Positions 1 through 7,014 are shown, numbered from the stretch's first letter. The stretch is DNA of 11,584 nucleotides from an uncultured beta proteobacterium (GCA_903958915.1 CAJBVC010000125.1:1-11584); one strand, 5' to 3'. Made by a program: numbers and translations. Notes: generated by a model from the sequence alone, not told the origin.

Positions 1-270
1 GCCACCAGCGCAGCGCTGGGTTTTCCGATTGCCTTGGCCAACACGGTCGGCTATGTGGTGAGTGGCAGCGCGTTGCCGGGTTTGCCCGCGTGGTCGCTGG
101 GCTACGTCTGGTTGCCGGCCCTGGCCGTGATTGCCAGTTGCAGCGTCCTGACAGCGCCTTTGGGCGCGCGGGTAGCGCACCGTATGCCGGTGGCCAAACT
201 CAAGAAAGTGTTCGCTTTTGTCCTGTATGGACTAGCGTCCTACATGCTGTGGAAAGGCCTGCACGGCTAG
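1..270 (+). CDS. TauE/SafE (TSUP) family sulfite/organosulfur permease, C-terminal fragment
   Basis: This is a partial gene that enters the window in frame at base 1 and stops with TAG at 268-270, leaving 89 residues. The fragment begins ATSAALGFPIALANTVGY, which matches the conserved helix of the second half of TSUP (TauE/SafE, formerly DUF81) permeases. Two further hydrophobic stretches follow (about residues 33-52 and 70-86), separated by the short basic loop ARVAHRMPVAKLKK that is usual before the last helix of this family. Members are inner-membrane proteins proposed to move sulfite, sulfoacetate or related anions; the substrate cannot be read from this fragment. A TTG at 34 is an internal codon, not a start. 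The gene is convergent with the HD-GYP gene, with only 12 bp between the two stops and no clear terminator there. Confidence 0.82.
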   Translation, partial: ATSAALGFPIALANTVGYVVSGSALPGLPAWSLGYVWLPALAVIASCSVLTAPLGARVAHRMPVAKLKKVFAFVLYGLASYMLWKGLHG

Positions 271-282
271 TGTGCCAGACCA

Positions 283-1575
283 TCAGGTCGCGAGCGTCGG
301 TCGATGTTGCTCCTGGACCGGCTCGAAGAAGTAATTCATCCGCTGGCGTGGCGCCAGAAAATCCATTGCAGCACTCGGCAGAGCCATCGGTTTGACGCTG
401 CGCCGGATGCCGACGTGGGGTTCCTTTTCCAGATCAAGAATCAATGCCTCATGGCGTGAGATACCAGGCTCGTGCACGATGATGCGGGGTTTGAGCGGTC
501 GGGCCGAGTTGACGGAAACGACTATCGCATACCGTTCATCCACCAACTGCACCACCGAACCCGGCGGATACACGCCTACCATGCGAATGAAGGCACTCAA
601 GGCAGACGCATCAAATCGGGTTTTCTGTTGCGCAAAAATCATGGACAGGGCTTCGTGCGGCGTCATGGCTGCCGCGGGTCGCGCCGGGTTGCACAAGCTG
701 TCGTAACGATTCACCAGGGACAACACGCGTGCCGCCGGGGTCATCGCGTCATTGCGAACACGCGCCGGGTAGCCGCTGCCGTCGGCCATTTCGTGGTGCT
801 GCGCTATGGCCAATTGCACACCTTGCGACAATCCCATGCCCTTCACGAGATGAAGACCCTGCGCCACGTGTTCCTGGTAGAGCTTGTACTCTGCGGTCGA
901 AAAGTTTTCTTCCAGCCACCGCACCCGCTCCGGCAGCATCTGTTTGCCAATGTCATGCAAAAAGGCGGCGGTACCGAGTTCGGCCAGCGCGTCTTCGGCC
1001 ATGCCCATGGCCTTGCCAAGCAATAGCGACACGATGGTGACGTTGACCGGGTGCATGGACGCCTTGTCACCCGCAGCTTCCGACAACAGGCGGATCGCTG
1101 ACTCGCCTTCCAACAACATCTCGCTGACAAACCCGTTGACCATGCTCTGGCACTGTTCGGCCACCTGCTTCGGCTGCGAATGCACCAGTTCCAGGGTTTT
1201 TTTGTATTGGCGGATCGCCTCGCCAAACCGGCGTTCACACACCACCAGGCTGCGCTGCTGGGCCGACAACTGCTCTGCACGCTGACGTTGCAATTGTTCG
1301 CGCTGCTGCACCGGCCGTTGCGCCTCAGCGGATTGCCCCTGTTCCACCGTGACGACGGATATTGGGACACCCTCTACGGGCGGTGGATCACTTTTCTCGG
1401 GCACAAATCGCACCTTTGCCAGGCCCAGGCCACGGATGGTTTCGATCTGCCTGACCGTTGTGATCTTGAAGCTTCCCGTGGGGAAGGGATGCGACATCCA
1501 GCCCATGTCGAGCTCTACGTAGAGCCCGACACGCAGCGCTTTCACATCGACAAAATTGGATTCGTCAGAACTCAT
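283..1575 (-). CDS. DUF3391 + HD-GYP domain cyclic-di-GMP phosphodiesterase
   Basis: The product is a 430-residue protein expected to hydrolyse cyclic-di-GMP. Residues about 8-65 (FVDVKALRVGLYVELDMGW) are the DUF3391 module that often precedes HD-GYP. A Gln-rich, probably coiled-coil linker covers about 80-125. The HD-GYP core follows: H175 in HPVNV, HDIGK at 207-211, H236, and HHEMADGSGYP at 260-270. The metal ligands and the GYP signature are intact, so an active enzyme is likely. The last 90 residues are a family-typical tail. I chose the ATG at 1573-1575 (MSSDESN) because AAAGAGG lies just upstream. A TTG six codons earlier (1593) is in frame but has the ribosome site downstream of it. 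The gene is separated from phaB by a terminator, so it is probably its own transcription unit. No transmembrane segment is seen, so it should be cytosolic. Confidence 0.9.
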   Translation of the reverse strand: MSSDESNFVDVKALRVGLYVELDMGWMSHPFPTGSFKITTVRQIETIRGLGLAKVRFVPEKSDPPPVEGVPISVVTVEQGQSAEAQRPVQQREQLQRQRAEQLSAQQRSLVVCERRFGEAIRQYKKTLELVHSQPKQVAEQCQSMVNGFVSEMLLEGESAIRLLSEAAGDKASMHPVNVTIVSLLLGKAMGMAEDALAELGTAAFLHDIGKQMLPERVRWLEENFSTAEYKLYQEHVAQGLHLVKGMGLSQGVQLAIAQHHEMADGSGYPARVRNDAMTPAARVLSLVNRYDSLCNPARPAAAMTPHEALSMIFAQQKTRFDASALSAFIRMVGVYPPGSVVQLVDERYAIVVSVNSARPLKPRIIVHEPGISRHEALILDLEKEPHVGIRRSVKPMALPSAAMDFLAPRQRMNYFFEPVQEQHRPTLAT

Positions 1576-1594
1576 AGGCCTCTTTATCAACAAT

Positions 1595-1609
1595 TGCTAC
1601 AGCGTAGCA
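1595..1609. promoter_or_regulatory. Perfect 6-bp inverted repeat in the leader of the HD-GYP gene
   Basis: TGCTAC (1595-1600) and GTAGCA (1604-1609) form a perfect inverted repeat with a 3-base loop, ending about 19 bp upstream of the chosen HD-GYP ATG. It could be a small operator or a short leader hairpin close to the ribosome-binding site. It is not followed by a T-run, so it is not a terminator. A 6-bp repeat can occur by chance, and no function is shown. Confidence 0.3.
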
Positions 1610-1623
1610 CCTTTCTTGTGTCG

Positions 1624-1652
1624 AAAAAAAACCTGCAGGACGCAGGCTTTTT
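1624..1652 (-). terminator. Rho-independent terminator after phaB
   Basis: Read on the minus strand, a GC-rich stem (GCAGG at 1642-1646 pairs with CCTGC at 1632-1636, with a 5-base loop) is followed by eight T residues (complement of 1624-1631). It starts about 24 bp beyond the phaB stop and precedes the HD-GYP gene. The other flank carries five T on the plus strand (1648-1652), so the hairpin could also work in the reverse direction, although no plus-strand gene ends nearby. It marks the end of the phaCAB operon. Confidence 0.8.
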
Positions 1653-1675
1653 CTCTTGGGATGGCCCGGTCGGGT

Positions 1676-2413
1676 TCAACCCATGTGCAAGCCGCCATTG
1701 ACCGAGAAATCGGCACCCGTGGCATAACCACCTTCATCGCTGGCCAACCAGGCCACGATGGAAGCAATCTCGCCGGGCTCACCCAAACGCTTGACCGGCA
1801 CCGTCGCCACAATCTTGGCCAGCACGTCTTCGCGAATGGCCTTGACCATGTCGGTACCAATGTAGCCAGGGCTGACGGTATTGACCGTCACGCCTTTGGT
1901 CGCCATTTCCTGCGCCAGGGCCATGGAGAAACCGTGCATGCCGGCTTTGGCAGCGGAGTAGTTGGTTTGACCAGCCTGGCCCTTGTTGCCATTCACCGAT
2001 GAAATCTGGATGATGCGACCCCAGCCTTTCTCCACCATGTCGGGTACCACCTGCTTGGTCACGTTGAACATGGAGTTCAGGTTGGTATCAATCACGGCGT
2101 CCCAGTCTTCGCGTGTCATCTTCAGGAATACACGGTCACGGGTAATGCCGGCATTGTTCACCAGTACGTCGATGACGCCGTGCTCGGACTTGGCCTTGGT
2201 AAAGGCCTCCACAGTCGAGTCCCAACTGCCGACATTGCCCACTGAAGCAAAGAACGTGAAGCCCAGGGCTGCTTGTTCCGCGATCCATTTCACGTGGTCA
2301 CGGGTGGGGCCGCAGCCGGCAATCACCTTGAAGCCGTCCTTGTGCAAACGCTGGCAAATGGCGGTACCAATACCACCCATACCACCCGTTACATACGCTA
2401 CTCTTTGACTCAT
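1676..2413 (-). CDS. phaB: Acetoacetyl-CoA reductase (NADPH), PhaB
   Basis: PhaB is a cytosolic short-chain dehydrogenase that reduces acetoacetyl-CoA to (R)-3-hydroxybutyryl-CoA, the monomer for PHB synthesis. The 245 residues follow the Cupriavidus PhaB pattern closely throughout. The dinucleotide-binding glycine motif TGGMGGIG is at 9-16, NNAG at 86-89, catalytic Ser139 in QISSVNG, Tyr152 and Lys156 in NYSAAK, and SPGYIGTDMV at 181-190. The ending NGGLHMG is also typical of the family. The start is the ATG at 2411-2413, which has AGGAG six bases upstream; an in-frame TTG two codons earlier overlaps that spacer and is rejected. It is the last gene of the phaCAB operon, 89 bp after phaA and followed by a terminator. 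No residue important for catalysis is missing. Confidence 0.96.
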   Translation of the reverse strand: MSQRVAYVTGGMGGIGTAICQRLHKDGFKVIAGCGPTRDHVKWIAEQAALGFTFFASVGNVGSWDSTVEAFTKAKSEHGVIDVLVNNAGITRDRVFLKMTREDWDAVIDTNLNSMFNVTKQVVPDMVEKGWGRIIQISSVNGNKGQAGQTNYSAAKAGMHGFSMALAQEMATKGVTVNTVSPGYIGTDMVKAIREDVLAKIVATVPVKRLGEPGEIASIVAWLASDEGGYATGADFSVNGGLHMG

Positions 2414-2433
2414 ATTCAACTCCTCTTTGGTTT

Positions 2434-2492
2434 ACTTGCTACAAACATAATAGCTGCTCACGCACACTGGACGGGCGCAAACAGCCAAAAAG
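2434..2492. repeat. Putative Comamonadaceae-type intergenic palindromic repeat between phaA and phaB
   Basis: The 89-bp gap between phaA and phaB holds the string CATAATAGCTGCTCACGCAC followed by TGGACGGGCGCAAACAGCC and an A-rich end. This resembles a short repeat I remember scattered between genes in Rhodoferax, Polaromonas and Acidovorax genomes (form: ATAGCTGCTCGCGC...GGACGGGCGCTA...). It holds imperfect nested inverted repeats: GCTG 2453-2456 with CAGC 2482-2485 outside, and a GCAC/GCGC pair inside. Only one copy is in this window, so repetition cannot be shown here. On the phaCAB transcript it would fold between the two cistrons. Confidence 0.45.
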
Positions 2493-2502
2493 ACACTCCA
2501 CA

Positions 2503-3681
2503 TCAACGCTCGATCGTGAGCGCCACACCCATGCCACCACCAATGCACAGGCTGGCAATTCCCCGCTTGGCGTTGCGGCGCTGCATTTCGTGCAACAGGG
2601 TTACGAGAATACGGCAACCAGAGGCCCCGATCGGGTGCCCAATCGCGATCGCGCCACCATTGACGTTTACCAGGGAGGTATCCCAACCCATTTCCTGATT
2701 TACAGCGCAGGCCTGGGCGGCAAAGGCCTCATTGATTTCCAGCAGGTCCAGGTCGGAGGCCTTCCAGCCTGCGCGCGCCAGCGCCTTTTGTGAAGCGGGT
2801 ACCGGTCCCATTCCCATCAGGGCCGGGTCAAGTCCACTGGTGGCGAAACTGGCAATGCGTCCCATCGGCGTCAAGCCCAGGGCGGCGGCCTTACTGGCCT
2901 TCATGACCATGACAGCCGCCGCGCCGTCGTTGATGCCAGACGCATTTCCGGCGGTCACACCACCCGCCTTGTCGAACGCGGGTCGCAGACCGGCCAGCGC
3001 ATCGGCGTTGGACTTGCGGTTGATGAATTCATCGGCAGCAAACACGATGGGATCGCCCTTCTTCTGGGCCATGCTGAAAGGCACAATCTCATCCACAAAC
3101 TTGCCAGCGTCCTGCGCTGCAGCGGCCTTTTGCTGGCTTGCCAGTGCCAGCGCGTCCTGCATCTCGCGGGTGATCCCGTGCGCCTTTGCCACATTCTCGG
3201 CCGTAATACCCATGTGGTACTGGTTGTAGACGTCCCACAGGCCATCCACGATCATGGAGTCGATCATCTTCCAGTCGCCCATGCGCTGGCCATCGCGCGA
3301 ACCCAGCAGCACGTGCGGGCTGGCACTCATGTTCTCCTGGCCACCAGCAATCACGATGTCGCTGTCGCCATAGGCCACGGCCTGCGCTGCCAGCATCACG
3401 GCCTTCAAACCGGAGCCGCATACCGCGTTGATGGTGAGTGCTGGCGTTTCCTTGGCCAAGCCACTCTTGATGAGCGACTGGCGCGCAGGGTTCTGGCCGA
3501 CACCGGCCGCCAATACCTGGCCCAGAATCACTTCGCCGATTTGGTCCGCGCCCAGCTTGGTGCGCTCCAGCAGGCTTTTGATGACGGCTGCGCCCAGATC
3601 GGTAGCCGGTATTTTTGCCAGGCTGCCGCCAAATTTTCCGACGGCAGTGCGTGCCGCCGCAACAATGACAATGTCTTCCAT
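2503..3681 (-). CDS. phaA: Acetyl-CoA C-acetyltransferase (beta-ketothiolase), PhaA
   Basis: PhaA is a cytosolic biosynthetic thiolase that condenses two acetyl-CoA to acetoacetyl-CoA, the first step of PHB synthesis. The 392-residue protein has the full thiolase set: nucleophile Cys88 in NAVCGSG, GGQENMS at 113-119, NEAFAAQ at 317-323, His349 in GHPIGASG, and Cys379 in CIGGGMG near the C-terminus. Length and motif spacing match PhaA/AtoB enzymes. I start it at the ATG at 3679-3681 (MEDIVIVAAART), which has GGAG seven bases upstream. A TTG two codons earlier would sit one base from that site and is unlikely. It lies 45 bp after phaC and upstream of phaB in the same direction. A role in fatty-acid or ketone degradation is possible for such thiolases, but the operon argues for PHB. 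Confidence 0.95.
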   Translation of the reverse strand: MEDIVIVAAARTAVGKFGGSLAKIPATDLGAAVIKSLLERTKLGADQIGEVILGQVLAAGVGQNPARQSLIKSGLAKETPALTINAVCGSGLKAVMLAAQAVAYGDSDIVIAGGQENMSASPHVLLGSRDGQRMGDWKMIDSMIVDGLWDVYNQYHMGITAENVAKAHGITREMQDALALASQQKAAAAQDAGKFVDEIVPFSMAQKKGDPIVFAADEFINRKSNADALAGLRPAFDKAGGVTAGNASGINDGAAAVMVMKASKAAALGLTPMGRIASFATSGLDPALMGMGPVPASQKALARAGWKASDLDLLEINEAFAAQACAVNQEMGWDTSLVNVNGGAIAIGHPIGASGCRILVTLLHEMQRRNAKRGIASLCIGGGMGVALTIER

Positions 3682-3726
3682 GATCAATCTCCAATTGAGT
3701 TTGTTTTGAATTCGTGCAATCCGGCT

Positions 3727-5430
3727 CTAGGCCTTGACTTTCACGTAACTGCCCGGGGCCGCTTCCAGCGCCTTGTACTTGCCCTTGCCGTAGGTCCTGG
3801 GGGCGGCAATCTGCTTTCCGGCATGGCTTTTGAGCCAGGCAGACCAGTCACCCCACCAACTGCCCGGATGTTCTACCGCGCCTTCGAACCATTGGGCATG
3901 CGTGGGAGGCAACTTGCCATCGGCACGCGTCCAGTGACTTCGCTTCTTCTTGGCAGGCGGATTGATCACGCCTGCAATGTGGCCAGAGGCGCCCATGACA
4001 AAACGGCGCTTACCCGGGAAGATCTGCGTTGATGCATAAGACCCGTTGATGGGCACGATGTGGTCTTCCCGTGAGCCATAGACGTAAATGGGAATATCTA
4101 CCAGGCTCAGGTCCAGCTTCTGACCGCACACGGTCGCCTTGCCGGGCTTGCTGAGGTTATTCTCCAGGTAGGTATTACGCAGGTACCATGCGTAATAGGG
4201 GCCGGGAAGATTGGTGCTGTCCGAGTTCCAGTACAGCAGGTCAAAGGGCGGCGGCGTTTCGCCCTTGAGGTAATTGCCCACCACATAATTCCACACCAGA
4301 TCGTTGGGACGTAGAAAACTGAAGGTGGACGCCAGGTCCTGGCCCTTCATCAGGCCGCCCTTGCCCATCTCGTTTTCCCGGTACTTGACAAACGCCTCGT
4401 CAATAAAGACATCCAGAATGCCGGTATCGGAAAAATCCAGGAATGTGGTCAGGAATGTGGCGCTTGCGACCGGTTTCTCGCCGTGCGCTGCCAGCACACC
4501 CAACGCAGTGCCCAGCATGGTGCCGCCGACGCAGAAACCCAGGGCATTGATGGTGGCAGCGCCCGTGATCTCGCGGGTAACGTTGATGGCCTTGATCACT
4601 GCGTTCTCAATGTAGTCGTCCCACGTAGCCTTGGCCAAGGACTCATCCGGGTTGCGCCAACTCACCACGAAAGTACGGTGCCCCTGCTCGACCGCATAAC
4701 GCACCAGTGAGTTTTCTGGCTGCAGATCAAGGATGTAGAACTTGTTGATACACGGGGGCACCATCAGGAAAGGTTTCTCGAAAACCTTGGCTGTCAGCGG
4801 CTTGTATTCAATGAGCTCAAAGTAATCGTTGCGGAACACCACCGCGCCTTCGGTGGTGGCCACGTTCCTCCCGACTTCAAAAAGGCTTTCATCGGTCATG
4901 GAAACATGGCCCTGACGGATGTCGTGGATCAGGTTTTGCATGCCTTTGGCGATGCTCTCGCCCTTGGTGTCCAGTGCTTTTTTCTGGGCTTCCGCGTTAA
5001 ATGCCATGAAGTTGCTCGGCGCTGCTGCGGCAACCCACTGCTCCACCGCGAAGCGAATCTTGCTGCGGGTCTTTGCGTCCGCCTGCACGGCATCGGCCAA
5101 ACCCATCATGGTGCGGGCATTGAGCAGGTACACGGCAGCCGCATACGCGGCCACCGGGTTACTGGCCCAGGAAGCATCGGAAAACCGCTTGTCGTTGGAC
5201 GCTGGCACCTTGAAGCCCTGTCCAAACAGCCCCATTGCCTCTTCCAGGTACTGCCTTTGCAAGGCCTGCAATTTGTCGGGAGAAAAAGTGATGTCCGGCG
5301 CCTTGGTAGCGTCACCGGAGCCTGCGCCAAAGCCCTGGAACGACTGCAGCGTCTTGGCCCAGCCGTCACTCATGGAAGCTTGAAATTGTTGGGCCGCCTG
5401 GGTCCAGAAATCAGGATCGTTCTGCGTCAC
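3727..5430 (-). CDS. phaC: Class I polyhydroxyalkanoate synthase, PhaC
   Basis: PhaC polymerises (R)-3-hydroxybutyryl-CoA into polyester on the granule surface and releases CoA. The protein has 567 residues, close to other class I synthases. The N-terminal part (to about 180) is the variable granule/dimer region, and the rest is the alpha/beta hydrolase core. The lipase-like box GFCVGGT at 298-304 carries the expected Cys300 in place of Ser. The triad is completed by Asp456 (SREDHIVP) and His484 (ASGHIAGVINPP). Other hallmarks are WRNPDES at 258-264 and HPGSWW at 521-526. The start is a GTG at 5428-5430; an in-frame TGA lies a short way upstream with no ATG between, and AAGGGTGA precedes the GTG. 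It is the first gene of phaCAB and is divergent from a small membrane-protein gene, with about 100 bp of shared control region. Confidence 0.95.
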   Translation of the reverse strand: MTQNDPDFWTQAAQQFQASMSDGWAKTLQSFQGFGAGSGDATKAPDITFSPDKLQALQRQYLEEAMGLFGQGFKVPASNDKRFSDASWASNPVAAYAAAVYLLNARTMMGLADAVQADAKTRSKIRFAVEQWVAAAAPSNFMAFNAEAQKKALDTKGESIAKGMQNLIHDIRQGHVSMTDESLFEVGRNVATTEGAVVFRNDYFELIEYKPLTAKVFEKPFLMVPPCINKFYILDLQPENSLVRYAVEQGHRTFVVSWRNPDESLAKATWDDYIENAVIKAINVTREITGAATINALGFCVGGTMLGTALGVLAAHGEKPVASATFLTTFLDFSDTGILDVFIDEAFVKYRENEMGKGGLMKGQDLASTFSFLRPNDLVWNYVVGNYLKGETPPPFDLLYWNSDSTNLPGPYYAWYLRNTYLENNLSKPGKATVCGQKLDLSLVDIPIYVYGSREDHIVPINGSYASTQIFPGKRRFVMGASGHIAGVINPPAKKKRSHWTRADGKLPPTHAQWFEGAVEHPGSWWGDWSAWLKSHAGKQIAAPRTYGKGKYKALEAAPGSYVKVKA

Positions 5431-5443
5431 ACTGTCACCCTTT

Positions 5444-5471
5444 TTGTCAATGGCATCAAACGCCGTAGTAT
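5444..5471 (+). promoter_or_regulatory. Candidate sigma-70 promoter for the small membrane-protein gene
   Basis: TTGTCA (5444-5449) and TAGTAT (5466-5471) are separated by 16 bases and read toward the gene at 5533. The -35 matches the consensus at five of six positions and the -10 at four of six. It lies in the shared region with phaC, so activity here could interfere with phaC transcription. This is a pattern match only. Confidence 0.3.
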
Positions 5472-5500
5472 GTCAGGCTTAGGCCTACGATATCCTGACA
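5471..5500. promoter_or_regulatory. Inverted repeat in the phaC divergent control region (operator candidate)
   Basis: TGTCAGG (5471-5477) and CCTGACA (5494-5500) form a perfect 7-bp inverted repeat with a 16-base gap. The gap contains a second small palindrome, TAGGCCTA (5480-5487). It lies between the divergent phaC and small membrane-protein genes, just downstream of the candidate plus-strand -10 box. That position suits a repressor site, for example for a PHA regulator, but no known binding consensus was checked. Confidence 0.35.
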
Positions 5501-5532
5501 CCGGCCGTAGCGGTCTATCTCCAGCACCTTTT

Positions 5533-5820
5533 ATGTACATCATTCCCCTTGCCTGGCTTTATGTGGTCGTCATGATGAGCGCTGCCGAAGCGATTTCACC
5601 GCAAGGCACGGTGCTCGGCGCCATCATCACTTTTGTGCTCTACGGTGCTGTGCCCATTGCATTAATGCTCTATTTCATGCGCGCACCGGCGCGTCGGCGC
5701 GCGTTGCGTGCCCGGGAAGCGGCACAAACTGTGCAAAACAATCCAGCAAAGTCACTCGAGCCAGATGCAGGCGGCGTGGCGACCAGTGACCCTGTCACGG
5801 CGGTGCGAAAAGAAGTGTGA
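5533..5820 (+). CDS. Small two-helix membrane protein, function unknown
   Basis: The gene encodes 95 residues starting MYIIPLAWLYVVVMM. There are two hydrophobic helices, about 2-20 and 27-49, joined by a short loop (EAISPQGT). They are followed by a strongly basic stretch (APARRRALRAREAA, about 51-64) and a polar tail. The positive stretch after helix 2 suggests both ends are in the cytoplasm. I recall similar short proteins in Burkholderiales but no established role. The start is the ATG at 5533, immediately before the first helix; the frame is open far upstream, but that part is only antisense to phaC. No good ribosome-binding site is visible. The last 69 bp overlap the 3' end of pgeF on the other strand, so the tail sequence may be shaped by pgeF coding. 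I would not assign it to PHA metabolism on position alone. Confidence 0.75.
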   Translation: MYIIPLAWLYVVVMMSAAEAISPQGTVLGAIITFVLYGAVPIALMLYFMRAPARRRALRAREAAQTVQNNPAKSLEPDAGGVATSDPVTAVRKEV

Positions 5821-6555
5821 TGGGTTCGTTGCCGTACACCACAATGGACTGCCATCGTTTCCTGATATCGCGAAAATTCCCAGAGTTTGTAATCGCTGGC
5901 GCGCCAGTAATGGCAAGTTGGCCAGGTATTTGCCGTTTGACAGCGGCACAAAGGCGCGTACTGCACCGTCCTGGTGGCCCACGAATTGCGAACGCACCTC
6001 GGCCCCAACCTCAAAGGTCTGCGGCCCGATACAAGGACCGAGCCATGCTATCCATTCGGTAGCATCTTGCGCACAGCCAGCGGTCGTTTGGGGCATTATT
6101 TGTCCGTGAAAAGCCTCCAGAATTCCCCGGCCTTCCCGCCCCGCCAAGCCGCGCCAGCCGGCGTGCAAGGCGGCCACCCGCGTGCCCGCACGGTTGCACA
6201 GAAGGATCGGCAGACAATCGGCGGCCATGACCACACAGGCAACCCCCGAGCAACCGGTGTAGGCACCGTCTGCCGCCAAACCATCGATTGTTTCCGTCTG
6301 CAGTTCCACGATGTCCGTACCATGCATCTGGTTCAGGTAAACGGGACGGGCGCCTACCTTCCTGGCCAAGGAATTGCGGTTTTGTTCCACCAGTTCAGGG
6401 TCGTCGCCCACATGGCTTCCCAGGTTCAAACTGTCGAAGGGCGGTAAAGAGATGCCACCCGCGCGAGGCGACCACAGTGCCCGCACCCGCCGGGGTGCCG
6501 GCCATGCGGGGTACCACCAATGCGCTGGTTGAGTTGATCGCATCCGGTGCAGCAT
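5752..6555 (-). CDS. pgeF: Peptidoglycan editing factor PgeF / YfiH (laccase-domain, DUF152 family)
   Basis: This 267-residue cytosolic protein belongs to the YfiH/PgeF family, once called polyphenol oxidase or laccase domain. Family members are linked to cell-wall precursor fidelity in E. coli and to purine-nucleoside phosphorolysis or deamination in other members. Visible hallmarks are SLPPFDSLNLGSHVGDDPE at 36-54, His78 in NQMHGTD, Cys114 in AADCLPIL, His131 and Arg135 in LHAGWRGL, LGPCIGPQTFEVG at 172-184, and the C-terminal FFSHRRDRVTGR. The two His and one Cys that bind metal are present. The start is the ATG at 6553-6555; M5 (6543) is an alternative, and neither has a strong ribosome-binding site. 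In many proteobacteria rluD lies directly upstream, but here a divergent ABM gene does. The 3' end overlaps the convergent small membrane-protein gene by 69 bp. Confidence 0.92.
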   Translation of the reverse strand: MLHRMRSTQPAHWWYPAWPAPRRVRALWSPRAGGISLPPFDSLNLGSHVGDDPELVEQNRNSLARKVGARPVYLNQMHGTDIVELQTETIDGLAADGAYTGCSGVACVVMAADCLPILLCNRAGTRVAALHAGWRGLAGREGRGILEAFHGQIMPQTTAGCAQDATEWIAWLGPCIGPQTFEVGAEVRSQFVGHQDGAVRAFVPLSNGKYLANLPLLARQRLQTLGIFAISGNDGSPLWCTATNPSHFFSHRRDRVTGRHAACIWLE

Positions 6556-6676
6556 AAACGCAAAGTGTGTCGCCCGAGAACCCCGAGCATGTGAAGTTTG
6601 AGTGCGCCCACACCACAGCGAAGACCGTTACCATTGCACTCTTTGGACGTTTGTTCCGACCCCTTGGAGACTTGCC

Positions 6677-6979
6677 ATGATTCTTGAACTCGCCGATATT
6701 CGCATTCAGACCGGACAAAACGCCGCGTTTGAAGAGGCCATTGCACGCGCCGCCCAAACCGTCATCGGGCATGCCAAGGGTTTTCAGGGCTTCAAGATCA
6801 ATCGGGGTATCGAAAGCCCCGAACGCTATGTGCTGCAGGTGTTCTGGGACACGCTGGAGGACCATACCGTGGGATTCCGCCAGTCGGAGGCTTTCACCCA
6901 GTGGCGCGCCATCATCGGGCCATTTTTTGCCGGTCCACCGGTCGTGGAGCACTTTGAGCTGGTCGCCAAGTCTGTTTGA
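6677..6979 (+). CDS. Antibiotic biosynthesis monooxygenase (ABM) fold family protein
   Basis: The gene encodes a 100-residue single-domain protein of the dimeric ferredoxin-like ABM family. Markers are the opening strand MILELADIRIQTGQ, the helix FEEAIARAAQTVIG, the GFQGFKINRGIESPERYVLQVFW section, and the terminal strand PPVVEHFELV. Members range from quinol monooxygenases and heme-degrading enzymes to small proteins of unknown chemistry; no residue here decides which. The ATG at 6677 is chosen because GGAG lies seven bases upstream; the frame extends back to a GTG at 6602, but that extension has no family-like sequence. It is the first gene of a plus-strand operon, 35 bp ahead of the FAH-family enzyme, which suggests a part in the same catabolic process. 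Confidence 0.85.
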   Translation: MILELADIRIQTGQNAAFEEAIARAAQTVIGHAKGFQGFKINRGIESPERYVLQVFWDTLEDHTVGFRQSEAFTQWRAIIGPFFAGPPVVEHFELVAKSV

Positions 6980-7014
6980 ACGCCTCGACCACGTCAGCCC
7001 ACTGAAGACCCATC

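Noticed and set aside
271..282. Terminator between the TauE/SafE gene and the HD-GYP gene
   Set aside because: An imperfect GC-rich pairing exists around 257-280 but is mismatched and has no T-run on either strand.
472..1026. Plus-strand frame of 184 codons opposite the HD-GYP gene
   Set aside because: It is His/Arg-rich low-quality sequence antisense to intact catalytic motifs; a shadow.
283..2413. HD-GYP gene as a fourth member of the phaCAB operon
   Set aside because: A clear hairpin followed by eight T residues lies between phaB and the HD-GYP gene, so independent transcription is more likely.
3130..4032. Long plus-strand open frame (300 codons) across phaA and phaC
   Set aside because: It is antisense to the strongly conserved PhaA and PhaC proteins, has no recognisable domain, and spans two genes and their gap, as expected for a GC-rich shadow frame.
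4906..5532. Upstream extension of the small membrane-protein frame to 4906
   Set aside because: The extra part is antisense to phaC and lacks membrane or domain character; the helical protein begins cleanly at the ATG at 5533.
6395..6952. Minus-strand frame of 185 codons opposite the ABM gene and the start of pgeF
   Set aside because: It mirrors the ABM gene and overlaps pgeF in another frame, with no family-like sequence.
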